The notes below the pieces were generated by a model. The model was not told the origin of the DNA. It was given only the letters and a program-made list of their open reading frames with translations, and made no database searches. A DNA stretch of 64,000 nucleotides from Bacillus thuringiensis (GTDB lineage: Bacteria; Bacillota; Bacilli; Bacillales; Bacillaceae_G). The stretch lies in contig NZ_JACYOF010000007.1 in assembly GCF_014932895.1 (NCBI RefSeq), positions 62,001 to 126,000 on the forward strand, in the 5' to 3' direction. The position numbers were made by a program, and so were the translations under genes. Positions 26,955 through 36,387 of the stretch are shown piece after piece. The first letter of the stretch is position 1. The number at the start of each line of letters is the position of its first letter.

Positions 26955-28424
26955 ATGCCACAGAATCGAAAAGCAGACAATCAAAACGATACATACAAAG
27001 GAAAAGAAATCATGCCAGATAATCCACAAAATCTACCGCGTCATGTGCAAATGGAGCTGCCTCCCGAATTTTCTATAAATCCTCTGTTTGCCCGCGCAGG
27101 AGAATCAGTCGTTCCGCGCTTTAACATGCCTGATGAAGGCATGTTACCAGAAACAGCGTATCAAATCGTCCATGATGAAATTACTCTTGATGGCAATGCC
27201 CGCTTGAATCTTGCAACATTCGTTAGCACATGGATGGAGCCTACCGCAGAGCACTTATATGCCAAATCATTCGACAAGAACATGATTGACAAGGATGAAT
27301 ATCCACAAACAGCCGAAATTGAGGAGCGATGTGTCCGCATTTTAGCCAACCTCTGGCATTCGCCCAGCCCCCTTACGACTATGGGTGTTTCAACAACTGG
27401 ATCGTCGGAAGCATGTATGCTCGGGGGGCTTGCATTAAAGAGACGCTGGCAAAACGCACGCAAAAGCGAAGGGAAGCCGGTGGATCGGCCCAATATTGTG
27501 TTTAGTTCTGCTGTTCAAGTTGTTTGGGAAAAATTTGCGAACTATTGGGAGGTTGAACCGCGGTATGTGAAGATTAGCCCAGAGCATCCCCGATTGGATC
27601 CTAAGGGTGTTCTCGCTGCCGTGGATGAAAATACGATTGGTGTGGTACCGATTCTCGGTGAGACTTATACCGGGCTTTACGAACCGGTTGCCGCTATTGC
27701 GAAAGCATTGGACGATTTACAGGAGAGGACGGGCCTCGACATTCCTATGCATGTGGATGCGGCTTCGGGGGGATTTATAGCACCGTTTCTTCAACCAGAT
27801 TTAATTTGGGATTTTCAATTACCGAGGGTGAAGTCCATCAATGTATCGGGACATAAATATGGGTTAGTCTACCCTGGATTGGGTTGGATAATTTGGCGGG
27901 AAGCTGAAGATCTCCCTGAGGATCTAATCTTCCGCGTCTCCTATTTGGGCGGAAACATGCCAACTTTTGCGCTGAATTTCTCTCGTCCTGGCGCACAAGT
28001 GCTCCTGCAATATTACAATTACCTGCGTTTAGGGAAAAGTGGGTACTATGATGTCCAAAGGGCTTCTCAGAAAGTCGCTCTTTTTCTTAGCAAGGCGATT
28101 CAGAAGATGGAACCGTTCGAACTTTTGTCCGATGGTTCGGATATTCCGGTTTTCGCTTGGCGACTGAAAGATGGTTACACATTAAACTGGAATCTTTATG
28201 ATTTATCTCGACAATTGCGTGTGTTCGGCTGGCAAGTACCCGCCTATCCATTGCCTCCAGATATGGAAGCGGTGACGATTATGCGCGTTGTGGTTCGAAA
28301 TGGATTTTCCATGGATCTCGCGCATTTATTTTTGAGGAACCTCAAACAGGCCGTTGCCTTTCTGGATTCCCTAGATGGGCCTATGCCACATGATACGAAA
28401 TGTGATAATGGGTTTCATCACTAA
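26955..28424 (+). CDS. gadB: Glutamate decarboxylase (PLP-dependent)
   Basis: 489 residues. Converts glutamate to GABA with uptake of a cytoplasmic proton, an acid-resistance reaction. PLP lysine is Lys301 in VSGHKYGLVYPG; HVDAASGGF supplies the Asp and Ser at the cofactor; TTGSSEACMLGGLALKRRW is the family signature. The C terminus ends GFHH; a near-terminal His closes the active site at neutral pH in E. coli GadB, so that pH switch seems kept. AAGGGGG ribosome site. GC-richer than flanking genes; no GABA antiporter gene (gadC) is next to it, so the antiporter would have to be elsewhere. Confidence 0.95.
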   Translation: MPQNRKADNQNDTYKGKEIMPDNPQNLPRHVQMELPPEFSINPLFARAGESVVPRFNMPDEGMLPETAYQIVHDEITLDGNARLNLATFVSTWMEPTAEHLYAKSFDKNMIDKDEYPQTAEIEERCVRILANLWHSPSPLTTMGVSTTGSSEACMLGGLALKRRWQNARKSEGKPVDRPNIVFSSAVQVVWEKFANYWEVEPRYVKISPEHPRLDPKGVLAAVDENTIGVVPILGETYTGLYEPVAAIAKALDDLQERTGLDIPMHVDAASGGFIAPFLQPDLIWDFQLPRVKSINVSGHKYGLVYPGLGWIIWREAEDLPEDLIFRVSYLGGNMPTFALNFSRPGAQVLLQYYNYLRLGKSGYYDVQRASQKVALFLSKAIQKMEPFELLSDGSDIPVFAWRLKDGYTLNWNLYDLSRQLRVFGWQVPAYPLPPDMEAVTIMRVVVRNGFSMDLAHLFLRNLKQAVAFLDSLDGPMPHDTKCDNGFHH

Positions 28425-28532
28425 GTGGGGGCTTCTCGGTTAGTCGTTACTTTTGATAGCTAACGAATTCGTCCTAAGACAGCCGAGCTAACTCCCTTGT
28501 TCCAAGGGTTATTTTATTACTATGGTCATTAT

Positions 28533-28568
28533 CCAAAGGAGTGAACAGCCGGTTCACTCCTTTCTTTT
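28533..28568. terminator. Bidirectional terminator between gadB and lysR
   Basis: AAAGGAGTGAAC / GTTCACTCCTTT around a five-base loop, then TCTTTTATT. Confidence 0.85.
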
Positions 28569-28569
28569 A

Positions 28570-29439
28570 TTATTCCTTACTGAAGCTCTCCAGGAACTTT
28601 CTGGCCAACGAGGACATGTAACGGTCCTTGATCCAGATCGCCGCGATCCTGGTCTGGAGGGAAGGACTGTCGATTTCCTTATAGATCAGACTACTGTGGT
28701 TCGCCAGCTCGAACGCGGATTTAGGGATAATTCCGATGCCGAGGCCGGCATTGGCCCAAAGTAGGGTGGTCCGTGCATCATCATTTTTACAGAATAGGTT
28801 TGGCTCGAAGCCGGCTTTCTGACAAGTCTCGCGAATTAGCTGCTCGAATCGGCGGTAAATGACCAGAGGGCGTTCGTGCAGCTCTTCGATTCGGATGGCA
28901 TCCCGCCCGCCACACCAATCCAGCTCCGGGGTCATCACGGCGATCATCGGCTCGATTTCCGCATATTTGTATCCCATTCCTGCATTATGAAACGGAGTTC
29001 TAACGATTCCCAGTTCGATGACCCCACTCTGTAGCAATTCAATGACCCTGAACGTGTTTCCCTCATGGATTTCAAATTTGATTCCAGTGTAAGCTTTGTG
29101 AAATTCGGATAATCTATCCTTTAATAACGTTGCTCCTGAGGAGGACACCGTTCCAATCGCCAATGTTCCCTTCAATCCTTTGGCAAAGTCACTGACCTCT
29201 CTTGACGTCGAATCTGTTAAATCTAGAATTTGCTGCGCTCTGCGGCGCAGAATCTCCCCTGCGTCCGTGAGCCGGATACTGCGTGCACCGCGCTCTACCA
29301 ACTTCACGCCAAGCTCCTCCTCCAACAGCTTAAGCTGCTGGCTGAGCGGGGGTTGAGCCATTTGCAGCTTTTTGGCGGCCGAGGTAATCTGGCCTTCCTC
29401 CGCAATCGCCAGGAAGTATTTCAATTGCCTAATGTCCAT
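28570..29439 (-). CDS. LysR-family transcriptional regulator
   Basis: 289 residues. HTH in MDIRQLKYFLAIAEEGQITS and AKKLQMAQPPLSQQLKLLE; effector domain from about 90 (GTLAIGTVSSSGATLL). Converges on gadB, and is divergent from the ABC exporter genes 207-330 bp away, so either could be its target; by LysR habit the divergent exporter is the better candidate. GC-rich like gadB and the exporter, supporting a common origin of the block. GGAGAACC-type ribosome site on the minus strand. Effector unknown. Confidence 0.9.
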   Translation of the reverse strand: MDIRQLKYFLAIAEEGQITSAAKKLQMAQPPLSQQLKLLEEELGVKLVERGARSIRLTDAGEILRRRAQQILDLTDSTSREVSDFAKGLKGTLAIGTVSSSGATLLKDRLSEFHKAYTGIKFEIHEGNTFRVIELLQSGVIELGIVRTPFHNAGMGYKYAEIEPMIAVMTPELDWCGGRDAIRIEELHERPLVIYRRFEQLIRETCQKAGFEPNLFCKNDDARTTLLWANAGLGIGIIPKSAFELANHSSLIYKEIDSPSLQTRIAAIWIKDRYMSSLARKFLESFSKE

Positions 29440-29765
29440 AAGGTTCTCCTTTTAATTGCCATATTAATTTCGTATAGATTAGATATTAATCAAATATTAT
29501 TAATATGGAAGATGTTATGTTATTTTTTAATCATATCCGGTAAATAAATTTCGTCAAACCTTTTGTATTGCATTAAATTGAATATTTTAGTCCAAGTGCA
29601 GAATGGTCGCTTTTTAGTACCGAGAAGGTTAGGTGAAGATAGGGTGTGAGGAGAGGAGTGTACGTAGTTTGTACGTTAGCACCAGAATGCCCAGGTGAAT
29701 TCAAGATTCGATATCGAAATCACTTTATAAGCGACCTTTATATCAATCATGATGGGGATGATACT

Positions 29766-31523
29766 TTGTTTAGACTCACAAGATTTTTAAAACCTTACAA
29801 GAAGGAAAGTATTCTAGGCCCTTTCTTTAAGCTGGTGGAGGCAATTCTCGAGCTTCTTTTGCCGACGATTGTGGCCCTGATTGTGAACCATGGAATAGGC
29901 AGGAATGATATCGCTTATGTATGGAAGATGGGTGGTTTAATGGTCGTCATGTCGATACTGGGCTTCGGCAGCTCGCTAATCTGTCAATATTATGCGGCCC
30001 GGGCATCACAGGGGTTCGGTACAACGCTGCGTAATACGCTGTTCCGGCATATTTCGACGCTGTCTTATACTGAGATTGACCGCTTTGGAACACCATCATT
30101 GATCAACCGTATCACAAATGATGTCAATCAGCTGCAGATTGCGGTAGCAATGCTGATTCGGCTCGTGATTCGTGCCCCGTTCATTTGCATTGGTGCAATC
30201 ATCATGTCGATGCTGCTTGATTTTAGACTATCGCTTGTTCTGATTGCGGCAACACCAGTGTTTGCTATTATTCTATATTTGATTATTACCAAGACAACAC
30301 CTATGTATCGGTTATACCAGAAGAAGTTGGACAGAATCGCACTAGTATTGAGTGAGAATCTGACGGGAGTTCGCGTCATTCGTGCGTTTGCTAAGAGGCA
30401 GGCCGAGAAGGAGAGATTTCGCGAGGCTTCCGACGACATTACGGCCACTGCGATCCGAGTAGGGCGGGTGTCTGCGCTGCTTAGTCCGGTAACGACGGTT
30501 GTTGTCAACGGGGCGATTATCGCTATTCTATGGATTGGTGGTTTCCACATTAATGCGGGCACATTATCTTCTGGCGAGGTCATCGCCTTTATTAACTACG
30601 TGACGCAAATTTTGCTCGCTTTGATTGTTGTGTCGAATCTGATTATTATTTTTACCAAGGCAGCGTCTTCAGCATCACGGATTAATGAGGTGTTCGATAC
30701 TGTTCCTTCCATTGCTGACCCTGCGCCAGAGGAGCGAAAACAGTCTGCAGCGAGAATAGAAGATAAGAAGGATGGTCCCGCTGTTACATTTAATCATGTC
30801 ACCTTCGGATATAGTGCAACGAGTGATCCGGCTCTGACAGATATATCGGTGGAGATAAAACGTGGTGAGACTGTGGGAATTATCGGTGGTACTGGTTCAG
30901 GGAAATCTACATTTGTGAACTTGATTCCGAGATTTTATGACGCTACCTCCGGGCAAATCCTCGTCAACGGAATCGATGTAAGGGATTATAGCCTACATGA
31001 GCTTCGCGGCGAGATTGGGATCGTTCCGCAGAAGGCATTGCTCTTCACAGGAACGATTGCCGATAACATCCGCTGGGGCAACGAATTCGCTACGGATCAA
31101 GAGGTCAAGCGGGCTGCTATCATTGCACAGGCCGATGAATTCATAACGAAAATGCCGGAGGGCTATAACACTCTGGTTTCCAGGGGCGGACTTAATCTGT
31201 CGGGTGGGCAGAAGCAGCGCTTAACGATTGCCCGCGCAATTGTCGCCAGTCCCGATATTCTCATCCTTGATGATTCTTCGAGTGCACTTGATTTTGCCAC
31301 AGATGTGGCGTTAAGAAGATCGATCCGGGAGAACAGCCAGGAGATGACGGTATTTATCGTCTCGCAGCGGGTTAGCACCGTGCAGCAGGCGGATAAGATC
31401 ATCGTCATTGAAGACGGACGGATCGCTGGCATCGGCACTGATGCTGAACTCAAGCGAGATTGTAGTGTCTATCAAGAGATTTGCCGCTCACAGTTCTCTA
31501 ATGAGGAGGTAGGACAACAATGA
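29766..31523 (+). CDS. ABC exporter half-transporter with degenerate ATP site (YfiB/BmrC-like)
   Basis: Exporter half with an N-terminal six-helix membrane domain and a C-terminal ATPase: Walker A GGTGSGKST, signature LSGGQKQR, Walker B ILILDDSSSALD. The catalytic Glu after Walker B is replaced by Asp and the H-loop His by Gln (FIVSQRVSTV), a pattern seen in the degenerate partner of heterodimeric exporters. The frame is open back to a GTG at 29646, but homology begins at FRLTRFLKPYKKES; I prefer the TTG at 29766 with TGGGGATG upstream, giving 585 residues. Stop overlaps the next start by four bases (ATGA). GC-rich. Confidence 0.85.
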   Translation: MFRLTRFLKPYKKESILGPFFKLVEAILELLLPTIVALIVNHGIGRNDIAYVWKMGGLMVVMSILGFGSSLICQYYAARASQGFGTTLRNTLFRHISTLSYTEIDRFGTPSLINRITNDVNQLQIAVAMLIRLVIRAPFICIGAIIMSMLLDFRLSLVLIAATPVFAIILYLIITKTTPMYRLYQKKLDRIALVLSENLTGVRVIRAFAKRQAEKERFREASDDITATAIRVGRVSALLSPVTTVVVNGAIIAILWIGGFHINAGTLSSGEVIAFINYVTQILLALIVVSNLIIIFTKAASSASRINEVFDTVPSIADPAPEERKQSAARIEDKKDGPAVTFNHVTFGYSATSDPALTDISVEIKRGETVGIIGGTGSGKSTFVNLIPRFYDATSGQILVNGIDVRDYSLHELRGEIGIVPQKALLFTGTIADNIRWGNEFATDQEVKRAAIIAQADEFITKMPEGYNTLVSRGGLNLSGGQKQRLTIARAIVASPDILILDDSSSALDFATDVALRRSIRENSQEMTVFIVSQRVSTVQQADKIIVIEDGRIAGIGTDAELKRDCSVYQEICRSQFSNEEVGQQ

Positions 31524-33265
31524 ACATGAAGCAAACATGGGGAAGACTACTAATTTATACAGGAAAATATAAAAGCTATACAATCTGGGCCTTCATTAGT
31601 GCGAGTATTAGCGTAGCTTCTAGCTTAATCGGACCACTTATGATTGGGATTACGATTGACCATATGGTCGGCAAGGGTGCTGTTGAGTTCGCGGACATAT
31701 TCAGACTGCTTATGCAGCTTAGTCTGGTGTATCTCATCGGAGGCTTGTTCGGCTGGCTGTTGACATATCTTACGAATCGGATTGCTAATCAAACGGTAAA
31801 TGATTTGCGCAGCGAGATGTTCGACAGGCTGAATGTTCTGCCACTGAAATATCATGATAAACATCCGCAAGGGGACAGCATCAGTCGATTCGTAAACGAT
31901 ATGGATGCTATATCGGACGGGTTGCTGCAAGGATTCTCCACATTATTAACCGGCGTTGTTACAATCATCGGGGCAATCGTGCTCATGCTGTATACGAATC
32001 CGCTCATGACCGTCGTCGTGCTATTATCTGCACCAGTGACCTTCTTCGTAGCGCGGTTCATCACGATGCGCTCCCAGCAGCTATTTCGTGATCAGGCCCG
32101 TATATTGGGTGGGCTGAATGGCTATGTAGAGGAGATGATCGGCGGGCAGAAGGTTGTTCAGGCCTTCCGTTATGAAGACCATTCTTTTGCGGAGTTTACA
32201 GCGCGAAATGATGAATTATATCACACTGGGGTAAAATCACAATTCGTCAGCTCTCTGTCGAATCCATCCACTCGTTTGGTGAACAATGTTACCTTCTCAA
32301 TCATTGCCTTAATTGGGAGTATTATGGTTATCCTGTCCAGAATATCGGTCGGGGGACTATCGAGCTTCCTGATTTATGCCAATCTGTTCGCTAAGCCGTT
32401 TAACGAGATTACCGGAGTAATTACACAGTTGCAATCAGCTACGGCCTCGGCGCAACGTATCTTCCAGGTACTTGATGAATCGGCGGAGTCACCGGACACG
32501 ATCGATGCAGTTCATATCCCGGCGAAGCAGGGGACAATTACGTTTCGGCATGTGAAGTTCGCTTACCAGCCTGACCGTCCCCTTATTACCGATTTGAACC
32601 TCGTTGTCGAACCAGGTACGCGGGTCGCAATCGTGGGACAGACCGGTGCTGGCAAGACAACGCTGGTGAATCTGTTAATGCGATTCTATGATGTTGATGC
32701 CGGCGAGATTGCGATAGACGGTATTAACATTAACGATATGGCACGTGACAGCTTACGTCATACCTTCGGGATGGTGCTACAGGATACTTGGCTGTTCGGC
32801 GGGACAATCCATGACAATATCGCCTACGGGAAACCGAATGCCAGCCAGGAGGAGGTTATCGCTGCCGCTAAGGCGGCTAACGCTCACAGCTTCATCAAGC
32901 GGCTGCCGCAGGGCTATAATACAGTAATCAATGGCTCCGGCGACAGCCTGTCCCAGGGGCAGAAACAGCTCTTGACGATTGCTCGAGTTATGCTGGTTGA
33001 TCCGCCTATGCTAATTCTCGACGAAGCGACGAGCAGCATTGATACGCTGACAGAGATTCGTATCCAGGCAGCGTTCCTGAAGATGATGGAAGGCAGAACG
33101 AGCTTCGTTATCGCCCACCGTCTGTCGACAATCCGTGAGGCCGATATGATTCTCTACATGAAGGACGGGGATGTCGTCGAGAGCGGCAGTCATGAACAAC
33201 TGCTGGAGCGCGGTGGGTATTACGCCAATCTGTATAACAGCCAATTCGCGGCTGTGAATGGTTAG
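31520..33265 (+). CDS. ABC exporter half-transporter with canonical ATP site (YfiC/BmrD-like)
   Basis: 581 residues: six-helix membrane domain (about 1-320), then ATPase with Walker A GQTGAGKTT, signature LSQGQKQ, Walker B MLILDEATSSID and H-loop VIAHRLSTI, all intact. It overlaps the preceding gene by four bases, so translation is coupled and the two form a heterodimer with one working and one degenerate ATP site. Such pairs export drugs or peptides (BmrCD, YfiBC, TM287/288). No substrate gene is next to it; the divergent LysR gene may regulate the pair. Confidence 0.92.
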   Translation: MNMKQTWGRLLIYTGKYKSYTIWAFISASISVASSLIGPLMIGITIDHMVGKGAVEFADIFRLLMQLSLVYLIGGLFGWLLTYLTNRIANQTVNDLRSEMFDRLNVLPLKYHDKHPQGDSISRFVNDMDAISDGLLQGFSTLLTGVVTIIGAIVLMLYTNPLMTVVVLLSAPVTFFVARFITMRSQQLFRDQARILGGLNGYVEEMIGGQKVVQAFRYEDHSFAEFTARNDELYHTGVKSQFVSSLSNPSTRLVNNVTFSIIALIGSIMVILSRISVGGLSSFLIYANLFAKPFNEITGVITQLQSATASAQRIFQVLDESAESPDTIDAVHIPAKQGTITFRHVKFAYQPDRPLITDLNLVVEPGTRVAIVGQTGAGKTTLVNLLMRFYDVDAGEIAIDGININDMARDSLRHTFGMVLQDTWLFGGTIHDNIAYGKPNASQEEVIAAAKAANAHSFIKRLPQGYNTVINGSGDSLSQGQKQLLTIARVMLVDPPMLILDEATSSIDTLTEIRIQAAFLKMMEGRTSFVIAHRLSTIREADMILYMKDGDVVESGSHEQLLERGGYYANLYNSQFAAVNG

Positions 33266-33369
33266 TAGACTATTAGAAATACTATTCCGAAAGTGCTCAC
33301 GATGCGTGGACCGGGTCTTGGCCTAACTTATCTCCATCATTGTATTCGATGTAGTGCAACTCCATAAAG

Positions 33370-33422
33370 TTGACTTTTTTATCACTAGGGTTTATTCTAT
33401 TTATGCAAGTAATGACTTGCAT
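33370..33422 (+). promoter_or_regulatory. tetR promoter and operator
   Basis: TTGACT (33370) and TATTCT (33393) are 17 bases apart. Just after the -10, ATGCAAGTAATGACTTGCAT (33403-33422) is a perfect palindrome with a four-base centre, covering the likely start site. The half-site GCAAGT returns at 34077. Confidence 0.7.
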
Positions 33423-33468
33423 TTGGGTTTGGATGTTGGATAAAGATTATGTGAAAGTTGGATGAAAC

Positions 33469-34053
33469 GTGAATGAAATGACAAACACATCAGAACGTAT
33501 TATTGAGGCTTTTTTAGAATTATTCCGCACTTATGGCTATAAGGGAACGACGACCCGCTCGATTTCGGAACTAGCGGGCGTAAACGAAGTAACCATCTTT
33601 CGGAATTTCGGAAGCAAAAAGAATATTATGGAAAAAGCCGTTGAATCCTTATCGCGTGATATGGAGTTGGATAAATTAATGCCTGGAGAGATGACTTGGA
33701 ATCTTGAAGATGACTTGTTGTGTATTGCAGAAGGGTATCTTGCATATATAGAAAAATTAAAGGATTTGATTTTGATTAGTTTTCAGGAAGCTGAAATGTT
33801 TCCAGAGCTCAAAGAAAAAATTGCATTAATTCCTAAACAATTAAAAGAAAGTTTGGTTTCATATTTCATTGAGATGAGTAAAAAGGGGAAGATCATTGAA
33901 ACTGATATGGAAGCTCAGGCTATGAACTTTATTTGGATGAATTTCGGTTACTTTCTTTCTAACTCTCGCTTTGGTGACAATTTATTTTCAAATTCAAAAG
34001 AGACTTTTTTAAAACATAGTGTCCAACTATTTTCTAGGGGGCTAACTCCCTAG
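33469..34053 (+). CDS. TetR-family repressor of the adjacent permease gene
   Basis: About 194 residues. HTH at 10-55 (TSERIIEAFLELFRTYGYKG, TTTRSISELAGVNEVTIFRNFGSKK); variable ligand domain follows. Start either GTG at 33469 or ATG at 33478; neither has a strong ribosome site. It is bracketed by GCAAGT palindromes in its own promoter and in the promoter of the following permease gene, so self-repression and repression of the permease are a direct reading. The stop codon lies inside the terminator stem. Confidence 0.9.
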   Translation: MNEMTNTSERIIEAFLELFRTYGYKGTTTRSISELAGVNEVTIFRNFGSKKNIMEKAVESLSRDMELDKLMPGEMTWNLEDDLLCIAEGYLAYIEKLKDLILISFQEAEMFPELKEKIALIPKQLKESLVSYFIEMSKKGKIIETDMEAQAMNFIWMNFGYFLSNSRFGDNLFSNSKETFLKHSVQLFSRGLTP

Positions 34054-34064
34054 TTCTTTTTTTA
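34033..34064 (+). terminator. Terminator at the end of tetR
   Basis: CTAGGGGG... pairs with CTCCCTAG, followed by TTCTTTTTTT. It makes the permease depend on its own promoter. Confidence 0.8.
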
Positions 34065-34076
34065 CACCCAATGCAA

Positions 34077-34094
34077 GCAAGTACTTGCTATAAT
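34077..34094 (+). promoter_or_regulatory. Extended -10 promoter overlapped by TetR operator
   Basis: GCAAGTACTTGC (34077-34088) is a perfect palindrome whose last bases form the TGC of the extended -10 TGCTATAAT (34086-34094). A repressor bound here would block RNA polymerase directly. Confidence 0.7.
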
Positions 34095-34115
34095 ACATCG
34101 GCAAGGAGTACGACA

Positions 34116-35309
34116 ATGAAAACTTTAAAAAATTTCTTTAAATTCCCCCCAACATTCGTTGGAATTGCAACAGCATTTGCCTTTCTGTTAATTTTCTTTT
34201 GTGTGTGGATGACTGCATACGATGGTGTTACTGATCGGGTAAACCAATTAAAAGTCGGGTTAGTTAATGAAGATAATCAAATGGGAACCAATATTGAAAA
34301 AAACTTAAAGGAAAATCTGCCCTTTAAAGTTAAAAGCTATGGCTCTGTAACACATGCCAAAAAAGACATGGACAACCGTAACTTGGATATGGTTATTCAA
34401 ATTCCTGCAAATTTCTCAAGTCTATTGAAAGAAGTTAATACTACAGAGATTAACTATTTCATAAATCAAGCAAATTCATCTTTGACAAAACAGATTATGG
34501 AAGGAGCGACAAAGGATATTACGCAAACAATTAATAAAAATGTATATACGTATAAACAAAAACTTATTTCTTCCAACCTATCTAACGAACTAAGTACAGG
34601 GATACCATCAGAAGAGTTGGCTCAAAATTTATCAGAAAACATTAAGAAAGTGTTGAATTCGTTAAACGTTGATTCTGTGCAATCATCTGTCAAAAAAACA
34701 AACAATACAGAAGGCTTTGCAGCAACCATGATTCCATTTTTGATTGTTCTTGCATCATGGGTTGGAGCTATGCTTATGAGTTTAAATCTTAATATTGTTG
34801 CAACAATATTAAAAAACACTCACGGAAAATGGTCTATATTTTTATCAAGACAAGTTATTAATATTATCGTATCTGTTATTTTAGCTGTTATCACGTTATT
34901 ATTGATGACCTTATTTAACATTAAATTGAATACAAGCTTGTTTGAAACATGGATCTTCCAAACTCTTGTATTTTTCTCTTTCTTAAGCGTAACACAAATG
35001 TTTATCGTTCTATTTGGTCCTGCTGGCATGGTTTTTAATATCATTTCACTGTCAATACAATTAGTTACTTTTGGAGTAATTGTTCCAAAAGCGTTGCTAT
35101 CAAATTTTTATCAAACCGTAGGTTCTTTTTTCCCTGGAACTTATGTAGCCGACGGATATCAAACAATAATTTTTGGAGGAAAAGATCTATCACACGATAT
35201 GAATATTCTTCTTTGCACTTCAATTCTTACCATTTTTATAGCAATGGGAAGAATTATTCTGCAAAAAAACATTAAAATCGAATCAATCAAACAAACTGCC
35301 AACAGATAA
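34116..35309 (+). CDS. ABC-2 / YhgE-Pip type membrane permease (DUF3533-like)
   Basis: About 397 residues. One N-terminal membrane span (FVGIATAFAFLLIFFCVWM), an extracellular domain of about 180 residues (KVGLVNEDNQMGTNIEKNL, DMVIQIPANFSSLL), and five C-terminal spans. This is the layout of ABC-2-type and YhgE/Pip proteins used in export or membrane response. AAGGAG before the ATG at 34116 rules out the upstream in-frame start. Controlled by the TetR gene through the palindrome in its promoter. No ATPase gene is adjacent, so it may act alone or with a distant partner. Confidence 0.8.
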   Translation: MKTLKNFFKFPPTFVGIATAFAFLLIFFCVWMTAYDGVTDRVNQLKVGLVNEDNQMGTNIEKNLKENLPFKVKSYGSVTHAKKDMDNRNLDMVIQIPANFSSLLKEVNTTEINYFINQANSSLTKQIMEGATKDITQTINKNVYTYKQKLISSNLSNELSTGIPSEELAQNLSENIKKVLNSLNVDSVQSSVKKTNNTEGFAATMIPFLIVLASWVGAMLMSLNLNIVATILKNTHGKWSIFLSRQVINIIVSVILAVITLLLMTLFNIKLNTSLFETWIFQTLVFFSFLSVTQMFIVLFGPAGMVFNIISLSIQLVTFGVIVPKALLSNFYQTVGSFFPGTYVADGYQTIIFGGKDLSHDMNILLCTSILTIFIAMGRIILQKNIKIESIKQTANR

Positions 35310-35359
35310 AAATCTTATGGCTATTAGATGATGATACATTTATAGATTTCTTTTACAGG

Positions 35360-35617
35360 TAGCGCCCATACCAGCTGAAAATAAGAAGGATGCTAATGAA
35401 CACGATAAACGTTCACATTATTTTTTTGACTGAAAAGGGTGAAAAGATTAAAAGAAATGTTTTATCTGTAGTTAAAAATGCTCACGATTTTGCGACAAGC
35501 AATGTAACTAAAGAGGAGGTTCAACAGTTAAATAATTTGTTAAACAAATTATTTAATATAAGTATTAATCAGTGGTTCTTTATAAAATTCGTATATATTA
35601 TAAGGTCCAAAATCTAA
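35360..35617 (+). pseudogene. MarR-family regulator, C-terminal remnant with frameshift
   Basis: ENKKDANEHDKRSHYF followed, in another frame, by LTEKGEKIKRNVLSVV and VTKEEVQQLNNLLNKLF: this is the wing and C-terminal dimerisation helix of a MarR protein. The two frames are joined if one T is removed from the T run near 35427. The N-terminal HTH is not present upstream. It directly precedes an SDR gene, a usual target of MarR regulators. Confidence 0.65.
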
Positions 35618-35637
35618 ATAAAGGAGTGGGATATATT

Positions 35638-36387
35638 ATGATGAATGAAAAGGTAGCAATTATAACTGGAGCAAGTAGAGGAATCGGGGCTGCGACGGCA
35701 AAGCTGTTTGCTGAACATGGAGCAAAGGTAGTTGTAAACTATGCCAATAATACAAAAGCTGCACAAGAGGTAGTAGAATCCATTCGCGAAAAAGGTGGAA
35801 ACTCTATAGCGATTAAGGCAGATGTGAGAAATCAAGGTGAAATGGATTCTTTAGTAAAAGAGACAATTTCACACTTTGGAAAAGTTGATGTTTTAGTAAA
35901 CAATGCAGCTATTTCTTTTGCTATGAAATCCTTCTGTGACATGGAATGGGATGAATTGAGAACTAAATTAGAAGAAGAAGTTAAGGCAGCTTTCATTGCA
36001 ACGAAATCAGTACTACCTATTATGAAAGAACAAAAACACGGAAAATTGGTATATATTTCAAGTAGTTTAAGTCATCAACCTTTTCCTAACTTTATTGCTC
36101 ATGGAACAGCAAAAGGAGCACTTAATTCTTTTGTAAAGTATGTAGCACAAGAGTTAGGTCCGTTTAATATCACAGCAAATGTAGTAGCACCGGGTATGGT
36201 TGAAACAGATGCTACTACACATACTCCTGTAGTGCAAAAAGAACAGGTGAAAATGTCCACTCCATTAGGGAGAATTGCTAAACCCGAGGATATTGCACGT
36301 TCTGTATTGTTTTTTGCAAGTAATCAAAGTGCATTTGTTACAGGAACGTATGCTCCTGTATCGGGTGGCATGGAAATGAACAATTAG
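35638..36387 (+). CDS. SDR-family oxidoreductase with His at the catalytic Tyr position
   Basis: About 249 residues, classical SDR fold: GASRGIGAATAKLF (cofactor glycine motif), VLVNNAAISF, SSSLSHQPF with the catalytic Ser, and then HGTAKGALNSF where the standard YxxxK should be: the Lys is kept but the Tyr is a His. C-terminal PGMVETDATTH and SGGMEM are typical of FabG-like proteins. AAAGGAG precedes the ATG pair at 35638/35641. The Tyr-to-His change predicts altered or lost reductase activity, unless His acts as the acid. Preceded by a decayed marR gene that may once have controlled it. Confidence 0.88.
   Translation: MMNEKVAIITGASRGIGAATAKLFAEHGAKVVVNYANNTKAAQEVVESIREKGGNSIAIKADVRNQGEMDSLVKETISHFGKVDVLVNNAAISFAMKSFCDMEWDELRTKLEEEVKAAFIATKSVLPIMKEQKHGKLVYISSSLSHQPFPNFIAHGTAKGALNSFVKYVAQELGPFNITANVVAPGMVETDATTHTPVVQKEQVKMSTPLGRIAKPEDIARSVLFFASNQSAFVTGTYAPVSGGMEMNN

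Noticed and set aside
30128..30583. Open frame of 151 codons on the minus strand
   Set aside because: Antisense to the ABC exporter; GC-rich DNA has few stop codons, and no start signal is present.
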